Assembly (NCBI GenBank): GCA_964035575.1
Contig: OZ037839.1
Coordinates: forward strand, 1,957,187-2,021,186
DNA from: Rhynchopus sp. YZ270_cl-10
Lineage: Eukaryota > Euglenozoa > Diplonemea > Diplonemida > Diplonemidae
Length of the DNA: 64,000 nt
Reading direction: 5' to 3'
Below are positions 52,267 through 62,013 of the stretch, piece after piece. A program made the translations under genes and the position numbers. The notes under the pieces were generated by a model that worked only from the letters and a program-made list of their open reading frames with translations, had not been told where the DNA came from and ran no database searches. The stretch's first letter is position 1; each line of letters begins with the position of its first letter.

Positions 52267-52527
52267 GGCTTAGAGTTTTTGTTGTGAGGGTGGTGGGAAG
52301 GAAACGCGATGGGGAAATAAAGCACAGCTCCACAGCTCCACAGCTCCACAGCTCCACATCTCCACAGCTCCATAGCCCCACAGCTCCACAGCTCCACAGC
52401 TCCACAGCTCCACATCTCCACAGCTCCACAGCTCCACAGCTCCACATCTCCACAGCTCCACAGCTCCACAGCTCCATAGCCCCACAGCTCCACAGCTCCA
52501 CAGCTCCACAGCTCCACAGCTCCACAA
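49790..52527. repeat. CTCCACAG octamer satellite, main array
   Basis: About 330 copies of CTCCACAG with recurrent variants (CATCTCCACAG, CATAGCTCCACAG, CATAGCCCCACAG). The array is broken twice by the same insert of about 100 bp: a T-run, ACAAGGCTTAGAGTTTTTG and GGGGAAATAAAGCACAG, at 51090-51187 and 52230-52327, 1140 bp apart. This makes a higher-order repeat of about 1.14 kb. The 8-bp unit gives 24-bp periodicity in protein, hence long meaningless frames on both strands (STAPQLHS / AVELWSCG). Not coding. Confidence 0.95.
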
Positions 52528-52541
52528 GTCCCCCGAAACAC

Positions 52542-53272
52542 CACCGCCTGTGCCTTTCAACGTGAAGCGTATGACGGACGAGAAGGCTCGGGAGACGGTC
52601 AGGGACATCCTGAAGGAGGCGAACGAGGTTTGGAAATGGAAAAAGACGGACATCCACGTGCGGGAGGGCCTCTACCCTTGCCTCTCCATGGGTAACCCTG
52701 TCCCTTCCGGTGTGACCCAGTGGATCGACATGTTCCACTACAGACAGGGTAGGGGTAAAAGCTGTCTCCCTACTAGTCAGATGACCCTGATAGCTTTCAA
52801 GGAGTGGCTAGCGGTAATGCGGGCCGCCGGGGTGGCTGCGAAGTGGTCCAAGGAGGAGGTGTCCACGGCCGCAAAAACCCGGAACTCGCTGGTCTCGAAC
52901 AAAGCCGCCCGCAAGGATTGGGACAAAGCCGTGCAAGAGCGACAGGCGCGAGAATAAGCGTCGCGGCAGGGTCGAGATCCTCAAGCCCAGCCATCCCACC
53001 TTTCCTCCTCCTCCCCCAGCACAGGCAGTGGCAGCTACACCTCCAACGCCCAACCTGTGCCCTCCTCGTCCGTCAAGAAGGTAGAGCGCCCCGCTGGAGC
53101 TAGGACTGGAGACCGGTCATCCCAGGTGGTCGCAGGGGCCAGTGCCATTTTCCTGGAGAAAACGGCCTCGGCTCCGGTGCATGCGCGGCAGGCGCGAGTG
53201 GTACACCAGGAGGTGAACGTGCGCGCCCCCGGCCGCGGGGGAGGCGGCGGCAGGGGGACAAAGCGACGCTGA
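52542..53272 (+). pseudogene. Interrupted retroelement-type reading frame beside the satellite
   Basis: Non-repetitive, GC-rich coding-like DNA directly abutting the satellite. The first part encodes a helical, Lys/Trp-containing segment (MTDEKARETVRDILKEANEV, FKEWLAVMRAAGVAAKWSKE); the later part is Pro/Ser-rich and ends in a Gly/Arg-rich basic tail (GRGGGGGRGTKRR). Such an order (helical domain, linker, RGG-like tail) recalls gag-like or ORF1 RNA-binding proteins. The frame is broken. An inverted copy of its last 180 bp plus the downstream DNA lies at 59890-60690, with a poly(A) tail, supporting a retroelement origin. Family not identified. Confidence 0.45.
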
Positions 53273-53909
53273 GCCTCCCCCCTTTTTTCTTCTCCCATTT
53301 GTAATGTGTAGATTGTGAATTTTTTCCCCCATGTGTGTTTTTTCTATGGTTTTTTCTCCCCTTTCCCTTTCCCCTTTGTTCACAGCCCGGGTCTTTCCAG
53401 GAGTGTTCTCCTCTCAGGGCCCTCAGGGTGTTTTTTCCTTTTTTATTTCTCCTCCCCCATTTTTTCAGACAACAAGGAAAAATTTTTTTTTTTTTTTCGT
53501 CGAGCAAGGTTTTGGGGAAGCTCAGGGGCCCGCAAAGGGCGACTGCCCCGGCGCAAGCCGGGGTTGTCCCCACAGGAGCGGGTGCAGGAGCGTCCCCCTT
53601 TTTTACTTTTTACTTTTCCGTTTTTTTTTTTTTTTTTTTTTTGTGCTGTACAGTTTTTTTTTCTAGAAGGTAGAATGTAAATAAATTTTTTGTGAATGAT
53701 TAGATGTACAGAAAACAATTTCTCTTGTCCTTTGTTTGTTTCCCACAATTTCCCACCCCCCTCACAGTTTTCTGGAGTAGCCCTGCGATTTCAGCGAATT
53801 TCACAGTGTCTCACACACCCTGTGGTGCCGGTGTTCCTTCTGCCCCGTTTGTGTTATTGTTGTTCCATTTGTTTTTCTTTTCAGTTTCTTTTCAGTGGAT
53901 GATAATGTC
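53097..53909 (+). repeat. Retroelement 3' region, plus-strand copy of an inverted pair
   Basis: This segment (C-terminal GRGGGGGRGTKRR codons, then a T/C-rich untranslated region to CTTTTCAGTGGATGATA) matches 59891-60703 on the opposite strand with few differences. The other copy ends in a poly(A) run right after GGATGATA, so the shared 3' end marks the end of a transcript. Confidence 0.75.
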
Positions 53910-53974
53910 TGTAGTCGCCCCAGTGCCTCTTAGTCATTTTCTACCTCTTACCCTCACTTTCATCTGGAAAGGGT

Positions 53975-54041
53975 TATCCACTGTGCTTTATTTCCCCATC
54001 GCGTTTCCTTCCCACCACCCTCACAACAAAAACTCTAAGCC

Positions 54042-54087
<46 letters not shown>
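53975..54087 (+). repeat. Poly(A)-tailed retrocopy fragment GTGCTTTATTTCCCC...
   Basis: GTGCTTTATTTCCCCATCGC, GGGAAGG inverse and AACTCTAAGCCTTGT followed by about 44 A, then the octamer satellite. The same 70-bp body is found inverted inside the satellite at 51117-51187 and 52260-52327. Confidence 0.7.
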
Positions 54088-54618
54088 ATCTCCACAGCTC
54101 CACAGCTCCACAGCTCCACAGCTCCACAGCTCCACAGCTCCACAGCTCCACAGCTCCACATCTCCACAGCTCCACAGCTCCACAGCTCCACAGCTCCACA
54201 GCTCTACAGCTCCACAGCTCCACAGCTCCACAGCTCCACATCTCCACAGCTCCACAGCTCCACAGCTCCACAGCTCCACAGCTCCACAGCTCCACAGCTC
54301 CACAGCTCCACATCTCCACAGCTCCACAGCTCCACAGCTCCATAGCCCCACAGCTCCACAGCTCCACAGCTCCACAGCTCCACAGCTCCACAGCTCCACA
54401 GCTCCACAGCTCCACAGCTCCACAGCTCCACAGCTCCACAGCTCCACAGCTCCACAGCTCCACAGCTCCACAGCTCCACAGCTCCACAGCTCCACAGCTC
54501 CACAGCTCCACAGCTCCACAGCTCCACAGCTCCACAGCTCCACAGCTCCACATCTCCACAGCTCCACAGCTCCACAGCTCCACAGCTCCATAGCCCCACA
54601 GCTCCACAGCTCCACAGC
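54088..54618. repeat. CTCCACAG octamer satellite, second array
   Basis: About 66 units, beginning directly after a poly(A) run and ending in AGC plus a T-run (54619-54641) that belongs to the next retrocopy boundary. Same variants as the main array. Confidence 0.95.
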
Positions 54619-54642
54619 TTTTTTTTTTTTTTTTTTTTTTTG

Positions 54643-54809
54643 TACGAGTATGCAATACGTCTGGAAATGAAAGACGCGTTCTTCGGTTGCCATGAGTCTT
54701 ACCGTTTCCCCTTCCCCCCTTTTGTGCTCCACCTCTCCCCCGTACTTCAGGGCGCGGGTTTTTCGGGGTTTTCGGGACTTTTGGGGTTTGAAAAAAAAAA
54801 AAAAAAAAA
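54643..54809 (+). repeat. Retroposon 3'-end copy (GTACGAGTATGCAATACG family), copy 2
   Basis: Starts GTACGAGTATGCAATACGTC and ends GGGGTTTG plus an A run of about 18. Nearly identical to 59554-59722. Confidence 0.7.
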
Positions 54810-55026
54810 TCTGTGCTTCATTGAAAACGATGGTCAGGGGGAAGGCAGACAGTCAAGATATCTACGACGTTTGGATACGGCTCTCATGGGAAGAACGGCC
54901 ACGGTAGGCCTAATACCTAATAATAAGAACACAGTCGTACATATGGCGTAAAGAAGGCGTCACATTACAAGAAAATTATCTTCAAATCCGCCAAACTTAT
55001 TTTTGATAGATAGGTGATAGGAGGAA

Positions 55027-55218
55027 ATGCAGTCGTGCCTCCGCAATTCTGCTGCCCAGATCATTGGGGAGATGCTTTCAGTGCACGGGGGACACAAGCC
55101 ATGTGAGGTGTACGCCATCCGCCTCATCGACGAGATGGATGCCTTCAGAATGGAGATGACTGGACAGTATAGGCAGTGTATCGCCGGCTTCGTCAACACG
55201 TTTAGCAAGGTCAGATAG
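55027..55218 (+). CDS. Hypothetical 63-aa reading frame
   Basis: Starts MQSCLRNSAAQIIGEMLSVH and ends NTFSKVR; amphipathic with balanced composition, unlike the surrounding repeats. No family recognised. The sequence from 54810 to 55440 has ordinary base composition and may be a piece of a broken mobile element, since it leads into the minisatellite and a YR element lies further downstream. Confidence 0.25.
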   Translation: MQSCLRNSAAQIIGEMLSVHGGHKPCEVYAIRLIDEMDAFRMEMTGQYRQCIAGFVNTFSKVR

Positions 55219-55436
55219 GTGACGAGGTGTCCTGGAGTCTAGGAGGGCGTCAATGAGGGGAGACGACCGAGACAGGGGAGGTGTCGAGATGAGCGGCCGC
55301 GACCGAGACTACTGGAGCAACACGGGTAAGCTGGGAAGAGGGAACACAGGGGTCGGACGTTGACTGACAGGGGACGAGAGGACAATCCAAAGACGTATCA
55401 TGGCGACAAAGAAGAAAACAAAGGATATTAAGGGCG

Positions 55437-56828
55437 ACAAACGAGGAGAAAAACAAACGAGGAGACAAATAAACAAGGAGACAAAACAAACGAGGAGACA
55501 AAACAAACGAGGAGACAAAACAAACGAGGAGACAAGTAAACGAGGTGACAAACAAACGAGGAGAAAAATAAACAAGGAGACAAAACAAACGAGGAGACAA
55601 AACAAACGAGGAGACAAGTAAACGAGGTGACAAACAAACGAGGAGAAAAATAAACAAGGAGACAAAACAAACAAGGAGACAAATAAACAAGGAGACAAAA
55701 CAAACGAGGAGACAAAACAAACGAGGAGACAAACATACGAGGTGACAAACAAACGAGGAGAAAAAATAAACAAGGAGACAAATAAACAAGGAGACAAAAC
55801 AAACGAGGAGACAAACATACGAGGTGACAAACAAACGAGGAGAAAAATAAACAAGGAGACAAAACAAACGAGGAGACAAAACAAACGAGGAGACAAACAT
55901 ACGAGGAGACAAAACAAACGAGGAGAAAAAATAAACAAGGAGACAAATAAACAAGGAGACAAAACAAACGAGGAGACAAAACAAACGAGGAGACAAACAT
56001 ACGAGGTGACAAACAAACGAGGAGAAAAATAAACAAGGAGACAAAACAAACGAGGAGACAAAACAAACGAGGAGACAAAACAAACGAGGAGACAAAACAA
56101 ACGAGGAGACAAGTAAACGAGGTGACAAACAAACGAGGAGAAAAATAAACAAGGAGACAAAACAAACGAGGAGACAAACATACGAGGTGACAAACAAACG
56201 AGGAGAAAAATAAACAAGGAGACAAAACAAACGAGGAGACAAAACAAACGAGGAGACAAAACAAACGAGGAGACAAAACAAACGAGGAGACAAACATACG
56301 AGGTGACAAACAAACGAGGAGAAAAATAAACAAGGAGACAAAACAAACAAGGAGACAAATAAACAAGGAGACAAAACAAACGAGGAGACAAAACAAACGA
56401 GGAGACAAACATACGAGGAGACAAAACAAACGAGGAGAAAAATAAACAAGGAGACAAATAAACAAGGAGACAAAACAAACGAGGAGACAAAACAAACGAG
56501 GAGACAAACATACGAGGTGACAAACAAACGAGGAGAAAAATAAACAAGGAGACAAAACAAACAAGGAGACAAATAAACAAGGAGACAAAACAAACGAGGA
56601 GACAAAACAAACGAGGAGACAAACATACGAGGAGACAAAACAAACGAGGAGAAAAATAAACAAGGAGACAAATAAACAAGGAGACAAAACAAACGAGGAG
56701 ACAAAACAAACGAGGAGACAAACATACGAGGTGACAAACAAACGAGGAGAAAAATAAACAAGGAGACAAATAAACAAGGAGATAAACAAATGAGGAGACA
56801 AACATAAGAGGAGATAAACAAACGAGGA
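55437..56828. repeat. GAGGAGACAAAACAAAC minisatellite, main array
   Basis: About 85 units of 16-17 bp (ACGAGGAGACAAAACAAAC with variants GGAGACAAATAAACA, AACATACGAGGTGACAAAC, GGAGAAAAATAAAC). Higher-order blocks of roughly 200-280 bp recur with the same order of variants. All frames on the - strand are open and read LFCLLVCFV-like; they are not genes. Confidence 0.95.
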
Positions 56829-56911
56829 GGAAGCTTGTGGTTGAAGCACGTCCGAAACGAAGCAGAGACGAATCCCCCGAGCAAAGCCAGAAGCGACGGA
56901 GACACGCACAA
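56829..56911 (+). pseudogene. C-terminal fragment of a Ubl-LRR gene
   Basis: Encodes KLVVEARPKRSRDESPEQSQ and a basic end RRHAQ with its stop, matching the last 27 residues of the gene at 47670 with several changes. The minisatellite replaces everything upstream. It therefore marks a third LRR gene of the same subfamily, now destroyed. Confidence 0.8.
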
Positions 56912-57164
56912 TGACGACATGCCACAACCGAAGAATGATGAACGTGTCTTTCCCCTGCACGTATTGTGTCGTGCTGCAAGCTGCTTGCCACATGCTGCTG
57001 TTGTCAACGTTGTTGTGCTCATCACTCTCTTCACACATCCGCCACAGAACACGAAGCTCCACAGACCCCCCAGACTGCGTGCAAAGAGACATCCCCTGCG
57101 CCCTTGCTGCCTGCAGTCCACCTCAACAACAGAGCAGAGTTCCGACACCTCCTCCCGAAATGAC

Positions 57165-57270
57165 GAAATGGATGTAGGACTTCATGGTTGGGTCCAGCCC
57201 GGTGCAGCGGTCACGTAAGAGTGTACCAAGGTGCACTGTTCACGAGAGGGCTGTTGTGTATCAAGTCACA
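57165..57270 (+). repeat. SINE-like short repeat, diverged copy
   Basis: AAATGGATGTAGG, GGTTGGGTCCA, GGTGCA, TGTACCAAGGTGCA (palindrome decayed), CGAGAGGG, TGTATCAAGTCA. Same block order as 7009-7099. Confidence 0.5.
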
Positions 57271-57411
57271 CTAAAAAAGAGATCAGTTGGTTGTTGATTG
57301 TTTGGGGAGTTTTGGGTTATTTGTTGCCGTTGTGGTCTGTGGTGTCTGGTGGAGCTTGCCCTGAGTGTGTTTGCAGTCGGTGGTTGCCTGTTTCTGATGG
57401 TGGTCCAGTAC

Positions 57412-57662
57412 ACGAGGAGATAAACAAATGAGGATATAAACAAACGAGGAGACAAACATACGTGGAGATAAACAAATGAGGAGACAAACAAATGAGGAGA
57501 CAAACATACGTGGAGATAAACAAATGAGGAGACAAACATACGTGGAGATAAACAAATGAGGAGACAAACAAACGAGGAGACAAACATACGTGGAGATAAA
57601 CAAATGAGGAGACAAATAAACGAGGGGAAATATAAACGAGGTAACCAACAAACGAGGAGATA
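57412..57662. repeat. Minisatellite, second smaller array
   Basis: About 15 units of the 55437-56828 family, dominated by variants GGAGATAAACAAATGA and GGAGACAAACATACGT. Confidence 0.9.
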
Positions 57663-59540
57663 CGCACGCATATCTTACCACGAGCCGACCCCGCAGCCTG
57701 AGCGTTTGCTGGACGAAAGACTTCCTACGTATCTCGGGAGAAGGAAACTGCCACTCACCGCAGAGCAAGCTGGCGAAGGCGCAGCACACTCTGTCACGGG
57801 CGCTATCGGGTTTCTTACATGAGGGAGCTGCGAAGTGTGCGGCCGCCTGAATGAATTCAAGACAAACTGGGAGTACCACATGAAGACAGAGCTAGGTTAC
57901 GACGAGGCGATCATTCTGTGTTTAGAGAAGCGAACACTGGAACACATGTTCCCATCAGCAGCGTTACAAACCTATTTTGAGCCAAAAGAGTGAAGCAGAA
58001 CCTCACCCCTCACTCCCTAAGGCGAGGAGCGGCGCACCACCTCAACGACAAGAGGGTACCGTTGGAACAGATCCAGATGATCACGCGACACGACACGGAG
58101 CCTTTACGACAACTCCCTATGCGTACCGACGAAGCAGCGCCACAAACGCTCGGCCCGCCGAGGCGCATGCAGGAGAAACCGACCAGGACTACATTGCGGC
58201 GACATCTAGACACACTGGTGAGCCTCGACAAGGAGAACGAGCTGGAAGACATTCTGCAGATCATCCGAAAGAGAGAAACGTTCGTATCACACCTGAAGGA
58301 GGGTTGGGACAAGCAAGCAGGGATAAGGAGAGGTACCTCGCGCCACATGGATCAACATCTGGATACCCTCATCGACTTCGGCGTCCTGTCGCGAACATCT
58401 GCAAGCCCCCAAGAAGTGATTCTGCATGCCTTCACTGTGGAGAAAAAGTCGGGGAGCTTACGATTCGTGGATGGCAGAAAACTGAAAAGGTCGAGGGGTC
58501 CACCGCAAATGTCAAAGAAGACAATAACATTCAACAGTTCTTTGTTTTTTGGAGTCAACACCGCAGGAGATCGGCGTATGACGTGGGTAGCGTACCAACT
58601 TAACAAAATATGATAGGGGTTTTTTATTATTTTTTGGCGATGGGATGGCCGTTCGCTCCTGCGATCGCACAACGTTGTTCACGTGCGCGTACCGAGGAGT
58701 TTGGAATCACGCTGCAATACAAGAACGATCAAAAAGAAATAGACAGAAGCATACTTTTTGAACCTCTGCAAGCGGGACAGAATTTCCGGATTACAAAGCG
58801 AATTTCTTGCACTAGCTTTTTTAAAAACCTCTCTCGCGAGAGTTTCATGATAATTTGGGTGACTGGCAAACACACCTACAAGCAGGGTGGTACGATAATG
58901 AAGCAGAATAGCGGTCACTACGGGTAACAGAAGGTGAAGTCAATACTACAAACCCGGATTTTGAGAAAATTTTTTGGCCTAAATTGCAGCGTGATTTCCG
59001 AAGTGCGAAAGCGGGTATCGCTGATGACGACGAACTACTGGATCCAACAACCCCCCACTAAGACACTCATAGTGTGGTCTGACGCCCCAAAAGCAGAATG
59101 GGTAGCATCTTGGAAGTCAACGAAGACGAGAGAAAGGTAGCGCAGGGAACGGTCGGCGCGGGACAGGACACCTCAATTTTCCTGAGGAGCTGTATGCGGC
59201 GGCTAAGTCTGTACTATTGGCGGCAAAATACACCAGCGCGTGCACTGTACACATGAAGGTCGACAACTCTGCATTGAGCGGGGACAGCAGCAACTACGCG
59301 GCGAACGCCATTCTGTCGGAAATGTTTGCGACGACAAAGCAGAAAGGGATGACCCGGAGGTGCGTTCAGCGTGGGGACAAAACAGCAGAGAGAAGACAAA
59401 TACACCAGAGGAGACAAATCGAAGGAAAACGAACAACCACAGGCGATCACTTCTCTCTTCGAGAGCGCTGCGCGTCCCTATTAAGGGTCCTGATGGATGC
59501 GATCAACAAACAACAAACAACGAATAAATAAAGAAGGGGG
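57663..59540 (+). mobile_element. Broken tyrosine-recombinase (DIRS/VIPER/TATE-like) retrotransposon
   Basis: A fossil YR retroelement. Parts in order: the C-terminal part of a tyrosine recombinase (around 57990-58090, with the HSLRRGAAHHL block and the following RH motif); the N-terminal and middle regions of a reverse transcriptase (about 58190-58700, with KKSGSLRFVDGRKL and MGWPFAPAIAQR blocks); and RNase H (about 59060-59330, with the VWSDA block). Recombinase before RT-RNase H is the order seen in VIPER and TATE elements of trypanosomatids. It is broken, with at least four interruptions, and its left part is lost in the minisatellite. Likely moderately old. Confidence 0.7.
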
Positions 59541-59863
59541 GAGTATTTCATTTTGTACGAGTATGCAATACGTCTGGAAATGAAAGACGCGTTCTTCGGT
59601 TGCCATGAGTCTTACCGTTTCCCCTTCCCCCCTTTTGTGCTCCACCTCTCCCCCGTACTTCAGGACGCGGGTTTTTCGGGGTTTTCGGGACTTTTGGGGT
59701 TTGAAAAAAAAAAAAAAAAAAAAGAAGTGCGGACGGTTTTCACAAAGGGCATTTCAATACCACCAAAAGTGCTGTGTGCTTTTCCTGAAGTACGGACGAG
59801 GATGGATGCGATCAACAAACAACAAACAACGAATAAATAAAGAAGGGGGGAGTATTTCATTTT
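59494..59863. repeat. 62-bp direct duplication flanking a retroposon copy
   Basis: GATGGATGCGATCAAC, the AACAAACAAC run, GAATAAATAAAG and GGGGGGAGTATTTCATTTT occur at 59492-59553 and again at 59801-59863, enclosing retroposon copy 3 (59554-59722) and about 75 bp more. Much too long for a LINE-type duplication; recombination between two 3' ends is likelier. Confidence 0.7.
59554..59722 (+). repeat. Retroposon 3'-end copy (GTACGAGTATGCAATACG family), copy 3
   Basis: Almost identical to 54643-54809, with an A run of about 22 at the end, showing recent activity of the family. Confidence 0.7.
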
Positions 59864-60703
59864 TTTTTTCTTTTTTTTTTTTTTTTTTTTTTTTTTATCA
59901 TCCACTGAAAAGAAACTGAAAAGAAAAACAAATGGAACAACAATAACACAAACGGGGCAGAAGGAACACCGGCACCACAGGGTGTGTGAGACACTGTGAA
60001 ATTCGCTGAAATCGCAGGGCTACTCCAGAAAACTGTGAGGGGGGTGGGAAATTGTGGGAAACAAACAAAGGACAAGAGAAATTGTTTTCTGTACATCTAA
60101 TCATTCACAAAAAATTTATTTACATTCTACCTTCTAGAAAAAACTGTACAGCACAAAAAAAAAACGGAAAAGTAAAAATAAAAAGTAAAAAAGGGGGACG
60201 CTCCTGCACCCGCTCCTGTGGGGACAACCCCGGCTTGCGCCGGGGCAGTCGCCCTTTGCGGGCCCCTGAGCTTCCCCAAAACCTTGCTCGACGAAAAAAA
60301 AAAAAAAAAAAATTTTTCCTTGTTGTCTGAAAAAATGGGGGAGGAGAAATAAAAAAGGAAAAAACACCCTGAGGGCCCTGAGAGGAGAACACTCCTGGAA
60401 AGACCCGGGCTGTGAACAAAGGGGAAAGGGAAAGGGGAGAAAAAACCATAGAAAAAACACACATGGGGGAAAAAATTCACAATCTACACATTACAAATGG
60501 GAGAAGAAAAAAGGGGGGAGGCTCAGCGTCGCTTTGTCCCCCTGCCGCCGCCTCCCCCGCGGCCGGGGGCGCGCACGTTCACCTCCTGGTGTACCACTCG
60601 CGCCTGCCGCGCATGCACCGGAGCCGAGGCCGTTTTCTCCAGGAAAATGGCACTGGCCCCTGCGACCACCTGGGATGACCGGTCTCCAGTCCACAGCTCC
60701 ACA
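59864..60703 (-). mobile_element. Poly(A)-tailed minus-strand retrocopy
   Basis: Inverted counterpart of 53097-53909, ending in poly(A) (T-run at 59864-59896 on +). Its 5' end stops at ACTGGAGACCGG and is fused directly to the octamer satellite at 60691, so it is 5'-truncated. Several homopolymer lengths differ from the other copy; the body is otherwise very similar. Confidence 0.75.
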
Positions 60704-60910
60704 GCTCCACAGCTCCACAGCTCCACAGCTCCACATCTCCACAGCTCCATAGCTCCACATCTCCACAGCTCCACAGCTCCACAGCTCCACAGCTCCACAG
60801 CTCCACAGCTCCACAGCTCCACATCTCCACAGCTCCACAGCTCCACAGCTCCACAGCTCCACAGCTCCACAGCTCCACAGCTCCACAGCTCCACATCTCC
60901 ACAGCTCCAC

Positions 60911-60914
<4 letters not shown>
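60691..60914. repeat. CTCCACAG octamer satellite, third array
   Basis: About 28 units with the same variants, placed between a truncated retrocopy 5' end and a 44-base T-run. Confidence 0.95.
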
Positions 60915-60959
<45 letters not shown>

Positions 60960-61275
60960 TTCCACATCAAACTGGACAGGGCAAGGGGGGTACGTTTATA
61001 ATGCACATGAAAGGCGCTTGGTCCGAGCGAAGCGAGGGCCAAAAGTCTTACAATCAGTACATGTGCCGGTTTAGTTAGAAGGAGGCACAAAAGTGAATTA
61101 AACGAGGGAGATATTTGTCATCAGCATGTCGCCCTATTATGTATCGTTGTTTGCCGAGAGAAGCGAGGCATACAACTATATTTAGCTCTATGACAATTTG
61201 GGATAAAGGAGGGGTGAACATTAACACGGGAGAGGCAGGGGAGAATATAGACTGTCCAGTCTGTGTGGTTTTGCT

Positions 61276-61276
<1 letters not shown>
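60915..61276 (-). mobile_element. Poly(A)-tailed minus-strand fragment of unknown origin
   Basis: Reading on the - strand, about 318 bp ending in TTGATGTGGAAC and then a 44-base A run (60915-60958). No coding potential recognised. Its 5' edge is the poly(A) tail of the next fragment. Confidence 0.5.
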
Positions 61277-61314
<38 letters not shown>

Positions 61315-61705
61315 ATTTCCAGTATTGGTGCCCAGCTGGTTCTGGAGGGGAGGAAGGGGCGGGATGGGGCTTTCTTTTTACAATACGAAGTTCCTTTCTT
61401 GTTACTTTTGTTTTGTCTCTTGTAGTCTTTTTTGTTTGGATGATTAACGCCAGTAGCGACCGGGCAGGTAAACTCACCGGTGTGGTAATTGACGAGAAAA
61501 GCGGCGGCGATGGCTTGCGTGGGGAGCTTATCCTTGACACACTGCTGATGGGCGCCGTATCCGCAGATCCAGCAATACTGCGAGGTATGTGCGACGGGGC
61601 ATGAGGGGAAGACGCAACCATGTTGAAGGGAATAGGCAAAGGTCTAGCGCTCACCCAGTCCACCTCATCCAAAACAAAAGTGTCTCTGGATCTGCCCTCA
61701 AACGG

Positions 61706-61708
<3 letters not shown>
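61277..61708 (-). mobile_element. Poly(A)-tailed minus-strand retrocopy with zinc-finger coding remnant
   Basis: Ends on the - strand in GAAATACAGC plus about 33 A (61277-61309). Its 5' part (61643 down to about 61420) has an open frame with a Cys/His cluster: HGCVFPSCPVAH, then YCWICGYGAHQQC, then FTCPVATGVNHP. This resembles paired zinc-binding modules (C-x2-C-x4-H-x2-C) and then becomes Lys-rich. No ATG remains, so it is a 5'-truncated copy of a protein-coding transcript or element. Confidence 0.5.
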
Positions 61709-61742
<34 letters not shown>

Positions 61743-62013
61743 GAAAAACGCTAATAACTTTTTGACCCCCCTCTGTAAGTGTTGGTTGAATTGGAGTCGG
61801 GGAGCACAAGCAAAGGGCAATGAAAGGAAAACAATGAATAAAAGAACAAGATAGAAGAGCCAGTATTTATGTCTGAACTACACACACAATTCCAATCATT
61901 CGAACCGAAGACGCCCAAACATTTCGGTCTGTATTATTTCTTTACAACCGTACGCGTACCGCTTCGTCTGTTGTATACAATAAACCACAATCACAACCAA
62001 TCGCGAGGCCCTT
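61709..62013 (-). mobile_element. 3' untranslated end and poly(A) of the right-edge LINE
   Basis: On the - strand the stop codon at 62014-62016 is followed by 275 bp ending in GTTATTAGCGTTTTTCATTT and a 30-base A run (61709-61738). The same 3' region is found at 29300-29560. Confidence 0.8.

Noticed and set aside
49761-52738. Very long open frames (over 900 codons) on both strands
   Set aside because: They are products of the 8-bp CTCCACAG satellite, whose 24-bp super-period lacks stops in several frames; composition is purely repetitive and the same frames appear wherever the satellite does.
55250-57148. Long Leu/Phe/Cys/Ser-rich frames on the - strand resembling multipass membrane proteins
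   Set aside because: They are translations of the GAGGAGACAAA minisatellite in three frames; hydrophobicity is an artefact of the repeat.
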